Below are positions 1-8,879 of a stretch of 64,000 bases of DNA, in pieces. The DNA comes from Maylandia zebra (lineage: Eukaryota > Chordata > Actinopteri > Cichliformes > Cichlidae), in assembly GCF_041146795.1 (NCBI RefSeq), contig NC_135185.1:5199029-5263028 (forward strand), read 5' to 3'. The notes beneath the pieces were generated by a model, which had not been told where the DNA came from, did not search any database, and was given only the letters and a program-made list of their open reading frames with translations. The translations under genes and the position numbers were made by a program. Numbering within the stretch: position 1 is the stretch's first letter; each line of letters opens with the position of its first letter.

Positions 1-1191
1 TTTTATCATTTTAACAGTCTGGTCACACTGGAGCCCATGTTCAGCATGTGAACGTGGCATGAAACACATTTGAACCATCTTAGCTGAGGTTTTTGGGCAC
101 ATTGGCTTTGTGTGGCCCTCTAACCCACAGAGGTAACAAACAATCTTTTTTGAATTTTTTAATGGTCTGCCAGCAAACTGGTTCTCACCCACAGGAGTTT
201 TTTCTGCTGACAATGGCCTTTGATGATACATCTGGGCTGATTTGGGGCCTTCCTTTGGCATTTTATTTGCATTACAGGTCCAAGGTTGCCCTTTCCTCCT
301 GGCAGCTACAAACACTTCTGCCAGCTCAGCTGCCTTCGCTGCAGAAGACGGATTGTGCTCTCGAATCCAAACCTGTAGCTCAGGGGACAACATTCTCAAA
401 TATTGTTCAAGGATGATTATTTCACCAATTTCTTGGTTCGTTTTACCTTTTGGCTGAATCCATTTCCCGTACAGATCTTTAAGTCGAGCATACAACTCCT
501 TAGGGTTCTCATCAAGCCTGACTTCCAGTGAACGGAATCGCTGCCTGTAGGTCTCCGGGTTAACATCATACTTGGACAAAATTGCAGCTTTAACTTTGTC
601 ATAGCTGAGAGAGTCATCAATATCCATATGAACGTATGCCCCTCTTGCCTTGCCCGTTAGCAGTGGTATTAATCGAAAAACCCAGTCTGTTTTTTCCCAA
701 CGATATGCTAAGGCAATGCGTTCAAATGTAGTCAAAAAATGCTCAATATCATCACTATCAGTCAACTTTTCCAGTCTGGGTTCATGCAATGAAAACTGAC
801 CTGATAATGACTGACTGGATTCAGCTTGAGCTTGAGGAGAACTAGGAATGTGAGGTAGCTCCCTTGACTCTGGTGACTCTGTGGTAGGTAATGGTAGCTC
901 TGGTACTGGTGATGTCCGGGACTGCACCTCTAACTGTAAAAGCTGAAACTGATGTTGCAATGCTTTGAATTTTTGTTCTTGTCGTGCAGTTACCTCTTCT
1001 TGCCTTGCTTCCCGAGCCTCCTGTTGACCCATATGAGCTTGCAATATTGACATCAGATCTGACAGAGATGGCTCCCTTTCTTCAACCTCAGTGCTCTCCA
1101 CCATTTCAGAGACTCCAATTTCCTCCTCAGCATCAGCTTCCTTTTGAACAGTTACTCCTTTCTTCTTTTCCACCTTTCCTCCACGATGCAT
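1..1191 (-). CDS. gag-like polyprotein of the LTR element (partial)
   Basis: An open frame on the minus strand starts with an ATG at 1191 and stays open to the first base of the window, at least 397 codons. The order is: a Lys/Glu-rich start, a Gln/Glu-rich probable coiled coil around 920-1030, a Pro/Ser-rich linker, a SCAN-like capsid helical region at about 330-770, a basic linker, and a CCHC zinc knuckle at about 79-130. This order matches fish Ty3/Gypsy gags related to SCAN-domain proteins. It packages element RNA and is not a host gene. The fossil looks whole in the visible part; its 3' end and pol lie outside. Confidence 0.7.
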   Translation of the reverse strand, partial: MHRGGKVEKKKGVTVQKEADAEEEIGVSEMVESTEVEEREPSLSDLMSILQAHMGQQEAREARQEEVTARQEQKFKALQHQFQLLQLEVQSRTSPVPELPLPTTESPESRELPHIPSSPQAQAESSQSLSGQFSLHEPRLEKLTDSDDIEHFLTTFERIALAYRWEKTDWVFRLIPLLTGKARGAYVHMDIDDSLSYDKVKAAILSKYDVNPETYRQRFRSLEVRLDENPKELYARLKDLYGKWIQPKGKTNQEIGEIIILEQYLRMLSPELQVWIREHNPSSAAKAAELAEVFVAARRKGQPWTCNANKMPKEGPKSAQMYHQRPLSAEKTPVGENQFAGRPLKNSKKIVCYLCGLEGHTKPMCPKTSAKMVQMCFMPRSHAEHGLQCDQTVKMIK

Positions 1192-1257
1192 TTTTCTTTT
1201 TTTTTTCTGGGGGTGAAAAAGCCTCAAAGAAAAAAATACTGTGTCCTCAACTGGCAG

Positions 1258-1275
1258 ATCCCACTGCTGCCACCA
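1258..1275 (-). other. primer binding site complementary to tRNA-Leu
   Basis: On the minus strand the 18 bases read TGGTGGCAGCAGTGGGAT. This is the complement of the CCA-tailed 3' end of vertebrate tRNA-Leu, so reverse transcription was probably primed by tRNA-Leu. It lies two bases inside the inner edge of the LTR, where a Ty3/Gypsy primer site belongs. It fixes both the element's orientation and the LTR boundary. Confidence 0.75.
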
Positions 1276-1277
1276 AT

Positions 1278-1813
1278 TGTGAGGGACCAAGCAGCCAAAG
1301 CAAAGAGGACACAAGCAAAAATATCTTCAAAAAGGGTTTTCTTTATTTTAACCCTCAAAAAGTCCAAAATTAACAAAATTCAAAACCATACTTAGCAGGC
1401 CCATAAAACAGGTCAACTAAATATAACTCTACAAAAAGTAATTTCCAAAACTTAAACAACAAAGTGAGACACAACTTAACTCACAAACTGACCTAATTAA
1501 AAAGACACATGAGGGTAGCTTTTATAATGATTTGGCCAAACCATTTGAACACAATAGGGGGGAAAACAAAAACACACACTAATATTAACTAAGCACAGAA
1601 TAACCCAACTAAACCTAAAACACCCCTGCTCCTGGTAAGCCCATGGTTGGTCCTGCTGAGCAGGCATTTTGTCCCCAGAGTCCTCAGCCACGCCTTTTGC
1701 CCAGACAGGAAACAGCCACCGCCCAAACCCAGGTAACTCAAAGAAAGAGAAACATAATTAATATAACAAAACATTTTAGAAAAACCATACAATGCTACTA
1801 TGTGCGCGCCTCA
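1278..1813 (-). repeat. 5' LTR of the Gypsy-type element (outer edge approximate)
   Basis: The inner edge is set by the primer site: the LTR begins TGTGAGGG on the plus strand. The outer edge is placed at the CCTCA near 1809-1813, which gives imperfect terminal inverted repeats and a length near 536 bases. The partner LTR is outside the window, so the edge and the pair divergence cannot be measured here. Confidence 0.5.
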
Positions 1814-1935
1814 TAATACCAGTGTTAGGTTTAACCAAATGATTAATGAATTATATTAATGAAGAATACTGCAAAGCAAAATAATAAAGTGAAAAATGGA
1901 CTAATTTACCCCTGTGTGGCTGCTGCCATCACAAG

Positions 1936-2195
1936 TGATGAAGATTGTAACCAGAGGTGCCACAACGTCTGATCCAGCCAACGCAAGGATCATACTTGAA
2001 GGAACAGAAGTCCTAGCAGACCTGGATGTACCCAGAGCCTGTGCCTTGCTAATGGGGCTGATATATGCACTCAACCTCAGCTACCCAAAAGAACTGAAAA
2101 ACACTTTTGAAGTGTTTCAAAAGATATTCCTCGAGCTGGATGATCTGAAAGCCAGTCCTAAGGTAATGTCACTAAAAAGTAAACTGTTGTACTAA
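1936..2195 (+). CDS. terminal coding exon of a SAMD3-like teleost family gene (partial)
   Basis: The exon encodes about 86 residues and ends at TAA 2193-2195. Its pattern, EGTEVLADL then a hydrophobic stretch with LLMGLIYALNLSYPKELK, then TFEVFQKIFLEL and a final SPKV-x3-LKSKLL, matches the C-terminus of a large teleost family usually annotated as sterile alpha motif domain-containing protein 3-like. The function of that family is unknown to me. The likely acceptor is the AG at 1934-1935; an in-frame ATG at 1914 is probably not the start. No earlier exon of the gene is visible, and an LTR element lies immediately upstream in the opposite orientation. Either the earlier exons are left of the window and the element sits in an intron, or this is an orphaned exon of a pseudogene. 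Confidence 0.5.
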
Positions 2196-2340
2196 AAAAA
2201 TGTGAAGAGTGAGGCTATCCTCAAATTAAATGGGAAATGTTCCACTGTTGTTTGCAATGTGTTGTGTTACATACTGTACAGTAGGCAGTAGGTGTAAAGT
2301 TGAGCGTTGAGCATTAAGTACACCTAGTTAAAAATAATGC

Positions 2341-2883
2341 ACTTTAAAAGGATAGCTCGGGTCTTTTGAAGTGAGGCTGTATGAGGTACATATGTATAGT
2401 GAGTGTATTACACACAGTAGATGGCAGTCAGTAAGCTCCACCTACGGAGAAGCAGACGGGGCCACCGGCATGCAAGATGAGCCTCCATCCTAATAAAACT
2501 GATGTCAGTTTAAATGTACATTATATCAAGAATATGTTTACTGCTTTATTTTGCTATCAGACAGCCTTTTCTGTGAGGAAAGAGAAGTTCTACTGCTTGT
2601 TGTTTCAATCGCTCTGGCCCACCAGCGTCCATGGACAAAAACAGCAATTTTACCTGACAGCACACAGGAGTTGCTGGTCTCCTGCTGCCTTGATCAGTAA
2701 GTGTAATTGTGTTATTTGGTGACTTTGGTGTTAGTTCGGGTTAGTTCAGATTTACCAAAGTCACACAAACAAACTGAGCCTATCGTGCGTGTCGGTGGCA
2801 GGAATGTGCTGACTGCTGTCTACTGTGTGTAATACACTCACAATGTACTTCATACTTAAAAAAACCTAAACTATCACTTTAAC
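2341..2883. mobile_element. MITE with ~90-bp terminal inverted repeats
   Basis: About 90 bases at 2341-2445 reappear inverted at 2800-2883. The shared core includes GTGAGTGTATTACACACAGT (left 2400-2420) and the following CAG-TCAG stretch. The ends are near TTTAAAAGGATAG and CTATCACTTTAA, so a TTAA-like target is possible. The interior has no long reading frame of recognised type. It looks like a non-autonomous DNA transposon that landed in the 3' flank or 3' UTR of the SAMD3-like exon. Confidence 0.6.
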
Positions 2884-3035
2884 ACAAACAAACTTGAATC
2901 AGAGCATGACTGTCAAAATGTTCAGTCTTTTTGAGACAGATTTACAGGGGTGTTTTATGTCATTTATTTTATGGAGGCAACAATTTTGTCTGCTATTGAA
3001 ATGTCAATGAGTCTGGAATGGTGGACTGGTGTTCT

Positions 3036-3041
3036 AATAAA
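3036..3041 (+). promoter_or_regulatory. candidate polyadenylation signal of the SAMD3-like gene
   Basis: An AATAAA hexamer lies about 840 bases after the SAMD3-like stop codon and just beyond the MITE at 2341-2883. If used, the MITE is part of the 3' UTR. The position is approximate to a few bases and the use is inferred. Confidence 0.3.
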
Positions 3042-3124
3042 CAGTTTGATCATAAAACTGGAATTTCAATGCGTAATTTATTGTATAATTGTAAGTTATA
3101 AGTTATTGTAAGTTATTAGTACTC

Positions 3125-3426
3125 AAAAAAATTAAGGTAACAATTTGCATGGATATTTCTGAGTAGAATAAAAGTAAAAAAATAAGTTTTAATAACTAAA
3201 TGGAGTAATTTTTAAACAATTAAAATTAAGTTGGTTCAACTTAATTAAGCTTGTAGAGGACAAAGCAAATCATGTTGTTTGTACGTAAGGAATAGAGTTT
3301 GCCTAACTAAAGAACTCTTGTGGCATTTACGCTATAGTGGCTAAGCTGAAGTAACTTAAAAAGATCCATGCAAATTGTTACCTTAATTTTTTTTACGTTA
3401 AGCCAGCAGATCTTTTTTTAGAGTGT
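3125..3426. mobile_element. MITE with perfect 30-bp inverted repeats
   Basis: The 30 bases at 3125-3154 (AAATTAAGGTAACAATTTGC and flanks) recur exactly inverted at 3364-3393. The interior holds a smaller palindrome, TTAAGTTGGTTCAACTTAA, near 3228-3246. The right end extends to about 3426, where GAGTGT abuts the truncated LINE. It is a typical short non-autonomous DNA element; no transposase is encoded. The outer left edge is uncertain. Confidence 0.65.
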
Positions 3427-4563
3427 ACGCTTCTCTAGACTATAGAAATAAGATGAATTTTTTTCTCCATGTTCAATCCACTTGGCTCTAGACCTTACAT
3501 ATGCTCCTTTAGCTTTAATCAAGTACACCTCATCTAGCTTATTTTGTAAAGATTGTAAGCGTTCTGACTCTTCCGCAGTCATACAGGGTTTACCACATAA
3601 TAAATGAATTTGTTCAATTAGATTTTTCTGTTCACATACGCGTAGGGCAGACACTTTCTTTCCCGTTTCTATAGCTAATTGTTTCACATTATATTTAAAC
3701 CATTCCCATTTACTGACATTAGTCATGCTCATATTGTTAATTTCTGATTTAAGTTCTTTAACTTGTTTACAGAAGTCTTCGTTTTGTAATAAACTATTGT
3801 TAAATTTCCATATGTTGTCAGATCTTTGTTGTTTACGTAGAGATAATAAGAGACTTATCAGACAATGATCAGTAAGTGGGGTTGACTGGGTCTCACATTT
3901 CGTAACATATGATGATACTGTTTGGGAGACAAGCCAATAATCTAATCTTGAACATACGTTTTTATTTGATGGACTAAACCAAGTATATTTCTTCGTATTT
4001 GGGTTTGTCATCCTCCAATAATCGATCATATTGGTTGTCGTACAAAAGTCACAAGTAATGCTATCGTGTTCTGGTTGATTTCCTCTTTGTGGTTGTCTGT
4101 CAAGCCATGAGTTAGGAGCCAGGTTAAAATCGCCTCCAGTTATCACCTGGGTAGAACCATATGTAGTACTCCACTTTGCAATTAATTTACTTAAGTTAGA
4201 CGACATATTTCTATTTAGCGACCTGTTATTGTATCCATACACGTTAATAAGAATAATTTTCTGTTCACAGACTTCTACCAACACCATGATTCAATGCCCC
4301 ATTCCGTCGCTTTTATGATCAATAACTCTCCCTGCAAATTTGTTGAATAAGATCATAACTCCTGCTGAGTGAGTAGTACCATGTGAATAAAGAATACTAT
4401 CTCCCCATTGATGTTTCCAAAATGTTTCCTCTTCCTTACCAGAATGTGTTTCTTGTAAAAACAAAATGTTTGCCTTAATTTCCTTGCAGAATAAGAACAT
4501 GGCCTTACGTTTGACATTGTTTTTTAAGCCTCGAACATTTAAGGAACTTAATAGAACAGCCAT
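3427..4563 (-). pseudogene. LINE L1-type ORF2, endonuclease part only
   Basis: The fragment encodes the apurinic-like endonuclease of an L1-clade ORF2. It opens with the family's S-x-N-V-R-G-L start, then LFLQETHSG (catalytic Glu), INVYGYNN, GGDFNLAP (Asp/Asn) and LTDHCLI (Asp-His). After the endonuclease there is a helical linker up to SLEKR, then the sequence ends against a MITE. One in-frame TGA at 4288-4290, where Trp is expected after GMGH, splits the frame into 90 and 289 codons. No reverse transcriptase remains, so this copy cannot move itself. Confidence 0.8.
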
Positions 4564-4912
4564 CTATAAGATAAACAAAAAACAAAAAACGCAGGAACAA
4601 AATACAAAACAAGAACAGTAACGGCTTCCTTGGCACTTACTAGAAGGAAAAAAAAGTGCTTGAAGCAGGAATAAGCCTAGTGTCCTACCTATGTAATCCT
4701 AACAGTACTCCGACCCTATCACAGTACTACCCCTTTATATATGCGGCAATTTTAGCTCTGTATAGCTCACATTTAACTACGACTTTGCTTTTTGACCCTC
4801 TCCTATTTTTTATTTGTGTATTTTTTAACAGATATGTATATATAAACATATATATACACACATACATACCCACATTTTATGGTTAACTTGTAGTGACTTC
4901 TTCAAGTGCATC

Positions 4913-5749
4913 TCACAGATCGATCCTTTTACCGTCTATTATTGCATAACCCTCCTTTAGGAGTGCTCTTTTGCCGTTGTTTCGAGCTTCCTGCACCTTG
5001 GGCCACAGCTTGATTCGAGCTTCACGGTCTTCTTTGGAGAAGTCTTCTTTAAATTTTATGTTCAGTTCTTTGCAGACCCTGGCCTCTTTGGATTTCCTCC
5101 ATACTTCATCCCTTGCCGTCCTCATGCTGAACTGTATGATGATTGGTCTTGGCACCTTGTTGCTCACTGCATTGTCTTTCTTCCCCAGTCGGTGTACTGT
5201 ATCAACCATGAGCTGCAGTTTTTCCACTGATACAGGAACCACTCTTGTTAGAATGCCGATCACTGTTTCACGTGTATTCTCGTTGTCCTTCTCTGTCAGA
5301 CCCAAAATTCTGAGGTCCCATCTTCTGCGGTAACGTGCACTCTCCCGACAGCTCTCCTTTAATTCTTTGTTTTCCTTCATCAGCGACTCAACCTTCGTCG
5401 TCAGCTTGTCAATTTCCTCTCTGTTTTTTTGGGTCGCCTGTGTATTTACTTCAATGCGTTGTTCGAAGGCTTCCAACTTCTTTTCAAGCGAATCAAACCT
5501 TTCCTCGCATCTCTTTGTGAAGCCAAGTAAAACTTCATATACATTCTCGATGCTCACCTGCTTCTCAGTTATTTTGCTTTTCATTTTTTTGGGATTGGGA
5601 CTTGGTAACGGAGTGTGGTCACCTATGGGTCTTCCGATCTCTTTCTGAAGTTCCATCTCTTCTATATCTTCATCCTCACATGCTTCCCGCATAGCAGCAA
5701 GGTTGTAATCATGGTCGGAGAGGCTACCTGTTAGCTTGGGGTTAGCCAT
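4913..5749 (-). CDS. LINE L1-type ORF1 protein (RNA-binding chaperone)
   Basis: This 278-residue open frame has the layout of L1 ORF1p: a charged N-terminus, a heptad-rich coiled coil at about residues 75-135 (LEKKLEAFEQRIE), an RRM-like region starting at RRRWDLRILGL near 143, and a basic C-terminal domain with WPKVQEARNNGKRALLKEGY. ORF1p trimerises and coats LINE RNA during retrotransposition. ORF2 follows 349 bases downstream on the same strand. The frame is undamaged. It belongs to the mobile element, not the host. Confidence 0.8.
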   Translation of the reverse strand: MANPKLTGSLSDHDYNLAAMREACEDEDIEEMELQKEIGRPIGDHTPLPSPNPKKMKSKITEKQVSIENVYEVLLGFTKRCEERFDSLEKKLEAFEQRIEVNTQATQKNREEIDKLTTKVESLMKENKELKESCRESARYRRRWDLRILGLTEKDNENTRETVIGILTRVVPVSVEKLQLMVDTVHRLGKKDNAVSNKVPRPIIIQFSMRTARDEVWRKSKEARVCKELNIKFKEDFSKEDREARIKLWPKVQEARNNGKRALLKEGYAIIDGKRIDL

Positions 5750-6032
5750 TTTTATCGCTCTAAGTTTATCTTTGTGTCTGCCTGAAGGTCTGTCAAAGTA
5801 ACTTCCAGGGGGTTTCGCTTGCGTTCTACTTCCTTTGGAGTAACAGTTTGTCAGTAAAGTATTTTACAGGACATCAAAATCACGTTTCTTAATCAGACCC
5901 GCAGATTGTACAACCGCTTATTCCGCCATCTTTCTCTCCCCCGGGCGCTAACCGTATCATTCAAATATATTGAATGTCGCAATGTTGGCAAAGAGAGGAA
6001 GTAACGTAAGATTTGCGCATGCGGGGTACCGA

Positions 6033-6068
6033 TCGGGTTTCCGGTACGGATCCGTACCGGAAACCCGA
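6033..6068. repeat. perfect 36-bp palindrome
   Basis: Each 18-base half is the exact reverse complement of the other, centred on the GGATCC at 6048-6053 and bounded by TCGGGTTTCCGG. It lies about 285 bases upstream of the LINE ORF1 start, in or at the edge of the element's 5' UTR. It is GC-rich compared with its AT-rich surroundings. It could be a cruciform-prone insertion footprint, a regulatory repeat of the LINE promoter, or a target-site feature. Confidence 0.85.
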
Positions 6069-6110
6069 GTTTCAAGTGCTATAGTCTTGCTAAAAAAAAA
6101 AAGACTTCTA

Positions 6111-7080
6111 TAAATTATTATTATCATTTCGTTTCAACAGGTATACTGGAAACTGATCTGCAAGCAGAGCTTTAGTCCTCATAATGTTGTATTTGTATGT
6201 TGAATGTTGTATTTAGGAGGAAAAAAATCTTTATTTTATGGAAACAGGCCCAAAAAAATGAATGTGGTCGGAAATTCAATAACCGAATTAAAGTCGCTCA
6301 ACATCACAATCTGGAAAGTTTTTATCAAGGAATTTCATTTATGATGTCTATGTAGTCCTTTATTTTTTGTCCAATGTCTGATACGTCCTTTGAAATTGTT
6401 ATGCCGTATATATAGTTATATGGCGTTTGTTTTAGTTTTTTTGTTTGTTTGCTTTTGTATCAACAGCTATATTCACCTTGGGGAAAAACGCGTGAGGCCA
6501 AGCAGCCAGACCCAGCTAGGTCTGGATTCTTGGATCCAGAAGTTTCTTCCCTTTCATGGATTATTCATTATAATATTTAGAATTTATTCAGTGTATTATG
6601 AGAACTACAAAGATGAGATAATGCTGCAGGTTTCCATTCAGGTTCAGTTGTGCTGCATTGTAGTCACCTGCAGGAAACCAGAGCAAAACAGAAAGAGGCA
6701 TTATCACCAGTATTTTCATCAGCTGCCTTAATGTTTGACAGATTAGTACTTGTTGTTAAGCTGTATAGAGTAGTGCACATGTAGGCTAGATTTGTGAACA
6801 ATACATTATTAAGAATCATTCAGACTGATTTGAAACCTGAACATTTGAAATAAACTCAGTAAAAAAACCAAACAAAAAAACCCACTGGAACAGCTGGCTT
6901 ACAGTTTGTGAGTGTCAGCCGAGAATACTGTGAGAATATTTACAGTCCTCTCAGTAATTTATCTTTTTTAAAATTCTGTGTTAATGCAGGCGTTAATACA
7001 GGATTGTCGAAGTGTATGCTTCTATTTATTTTAGTGTTGCTCTCCTTAAAAGTGTGGAGAGAGGCAGAAACATGTTGCTG
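6111..7080. other. AT-rich intergenic stretch, nothing recognised
   Basis: No coding pattern, RNA gene or clear terminal repeat is visible. Short frames here show no family resemblance and stop at random. Confidence 0.5.
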
Positions 7081-7109
7081 TTTGCAGATCTTTAATAGTG
7101 CAATCTGCA

Positions 7110-7720
7110 CAGAATCTGAAGAAGAGAGAGAGATGAGAGATAGCCTTTATTTGTCAGTTGCAGGTCTTTTGCCCACAACCGAGATGACAGACCTTGCCGA
7201 CCGTACATACAATACAAACATCACATTGGGGAGACAGGTCAGGCCAGGTAGCGAGGAAAAAAAACATTGAAATGTGGAACACAAAAGGATAATACAGGAA
7301 TGCACAGGTATCAACACACCATAACACAATAAACACAGACAAGCAACATGGGAAAGAGTTCCAGTGTGTACATTTGATCTGGGACCGCTGCAATCTTTCG
7401 ACTGCGCCTCCAGCTGACCCGATGTCTACATCATGGGGGAGGTAAGCATTGGAGGTGGCGTTGGATAGGGAGGGTGATGCGTCGGTGAGTGCTTATCAGT
7501 ATATGTATGTGTGTGCGTGTCCATAGTTCAGCTGAGACAGTGTCCTTCGCCCTGCCAGGCTAAGTAAACAGTCTTCCAGCCAACCCAGGTGGCCTTGTAG
7601 GGAATGGGAAGGAACAGTCTAAACACAGTCGTTATCAGGGTGTTTTTGTTCGGCTCCAGCCTTGAGCTCTGGCCTTGAGCCCACAGCTGGTGCCGAAGGG
7701 GTAGCCGCATTATGATGGTA
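7110..7720. repeat. probable interspersed repeat, unclassified
   Basis: The stretch from about 7140 (GATAGCCTTTATTTGTCA) to about 7715 (GGTAGCCGCATTATG) is more GC-balanced than its flanks. It resembles fish repeats I have seen in many contexts, but I cannot assign a family. No coding pattern is visible. Confidence 0.3.
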
Positions 7721-8009
7721 ATTTTTCTTTTGCAAACAACTCATGAGAATTTCAAGCTGTTTTTAACACTCCGAGTCCAGCATAATGCATAATATTCACA
7801 ATAAGTGCAGTAACAGTTATTAGTTAGTGACCTGGGAGGCCCGATGACTCTCTATTTGTAAACAATTATTAGAAGCGAACATGCTTCAGGTCAGTCAGTC
7901 AATGAAGTACAGCTAATGTTTGAACTTCAAACAGACTTCCAACTTTGTCTGACATCATAAAATTCAGTCTCTGGTGGGACACTCCCATAGGGCTTAAAAT
8001 CTCCACCAG

Positions 8010-8100
8010 TTGCTCTTAGAACTGAAGAAGCTTCTCAGATGAGAGGTGAAACGTCTTGAAGGAAGCTTAAAGATGTCCAGACGCTTTTCTTTGAAAGCTC
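8010..8100 (+). repeat. Penelope-like or related fish repeat with hammerhead-like hairpin
   Basis: The stretch contains GAAGAAGCTTCTCAGATGAG followed by AGGTGAAACGTCTTGAAGG and GTCCAGACGCTTTTCTTTG, a very common fish interspersed repeat. CTTCTC and GAGAGG can pair around AGAT, and the hairpin is followed at once by GAAACGTC. This resembles the layout of hammerhead ribozymes found in Penelope-like elements, but the canonical CUGAUGA core is not present. Confidence 0.4.
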
Positions 8101-8141
8101 CTTAGACTACAATGACTGATAGCCTTCTTGACAATTTAGTG

Positions 8142-8145
8142 TAAA
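8142..8145 (-). terminator. Pol III terminator of the tRNA-Tyr gene
   Basis: A run of four T residues on the transcribed minus strand lies seven bases past the tRNA 3' end, the standard RNA polymerase III stop signal. Confidence 0.6.
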
Positions 8146-8151
8146 AGTATG

Positions 8152-8238
8152 TCCTTCGAGCCGGATTTGAACCAGCGACCTAAGGATTTCAGCTACTGCC
8201 TCTACAGTCCTCCGCTCTACCAACTGAGCTATCGAAGG
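8152..8238 (-). tRNA. tRNA-Tyr (GTA) with 14-base intron
   Basis: On the minus strand the gene begins CCTTCGATAGCTCAGTTGGT and ends GGCTCGAAGGA. The acceptor stem pairs perfectly (CCTTCGA with TCGAAGG). The anticodon loop reads CTGTAG, followed by a 14-base intron and then ATCCTT, the usual place for a tRNA-Tyr intron, directly after base 37. The T arm reads GCTGGTTCAAATCCGGC and A and B box promoters are intact. An A run at 8142-8145 gives a TTTT terminator a few bases past the 3' end. Removing the intron leaves a normal 73-base tRNA. It looks functional. Confidence 0.93.
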
Positions 8239-8879
8239 CACGTCGATGTTTAGCCTCACGCAGGACAGGCTGATGGGTTCAGTCAGGGTGAAGTTATCCA
8301 TGCATGTGGTTTGGCTAATGAACGCCGGCCTTCACCTGACTGCTCGTCTTTAGCTAATGATGTTTCCTTTTTCCTCCAGCACGTTTGAGGTTTGTGGTGA
8401 TGACCACGTGACTGATTCAGGAAGTGGTTCACAGGTTTGGCGTGCGATTCAAATTCTTCTCTTTTCTTGGCAAATCTTTTGTGTGATGAAACCAGCAAGA
8501 AAGCGGAGATTTCCCCCTCTCTGGGGAGATTTTGAACTGATCTCGCCTGATAAGGTATTGTGTAATAAGGTCATTTATTAGTAATTAAACTAAGTAATAA
8601 AGTATAAAGTACACAGCGGATCCCGTGTTGTTATTTATTTCTTCCAATTTCTGGTATATTAAAAGGCGAAGTGTCTGTTGTGTTCAAAAGAACTTGGATT
8701 CAAAAATCCAGGTAAGCCGTTTAGGACGCAGTGATAAGACTGTATACAAACATAAAATTGCACAGTTCATTTGTATTAGACACCATTAATTTATGTTTAA
8801 AATGTGACTTAATTAGGGACATCTGTAACTGAATATTGCCTTTTTCTTTCCTCATCAGGGGAGAAGAATGACGTGGATT

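Larger units (their letters stand above)
1..1813 (-). mobile_element. Ty3/Gypsy-type LTR retrotransposon, 5' part, cut by window edge
   Basis: This is the 5' end of an LTR retrotransposon read on the minus strand. Parts: an LTR at about 1278-1813, a primer binding site next to it, and a gag-like frame running off the window start. The gag part has an acidic and charged N-terminal stretch, a SCAN/retrotransposon-gag-like helical region, and a CCHC zinc knuckle (C-x2-C-x4-H-x4-C) near 79-130. Pol and the second LTR would lie outside the window. The visible part looks whole, which suggests a fairly young copy. It lies opposite in orientation to the SAMD3-like exon just downstream. The LTR outer edge is approximate because the partner LTR and the target duplication cannot be seen. 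Confidence 0.75.
3427..6110 (-). mobile_element. L1-clade LINE, 3'-truncated (5' UTR, ORF1, start of ORF2)
   Basis: A non-LTR retrotransposon on the minus strand with a presumed 5' UTR (about 5750-6110), ORF1 (5749-4913), a 349-base spacer and the N-terminal part of ORF2 (4563-3427). ORF2 stops at the edge of the MITE, so the reverse transcriptase and 3' end are missing. LINEs normally lose their 5' ends, so loss of the 3' end here implies later deletion or rearrangement at the MITE junction. ORF1 is open and the ORF2 fragment carries a single in-frame stop, so the copy is fairly young. The 5' limit is a guess from the A-rich tract near 6090-6103. Confidence 0.75.
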
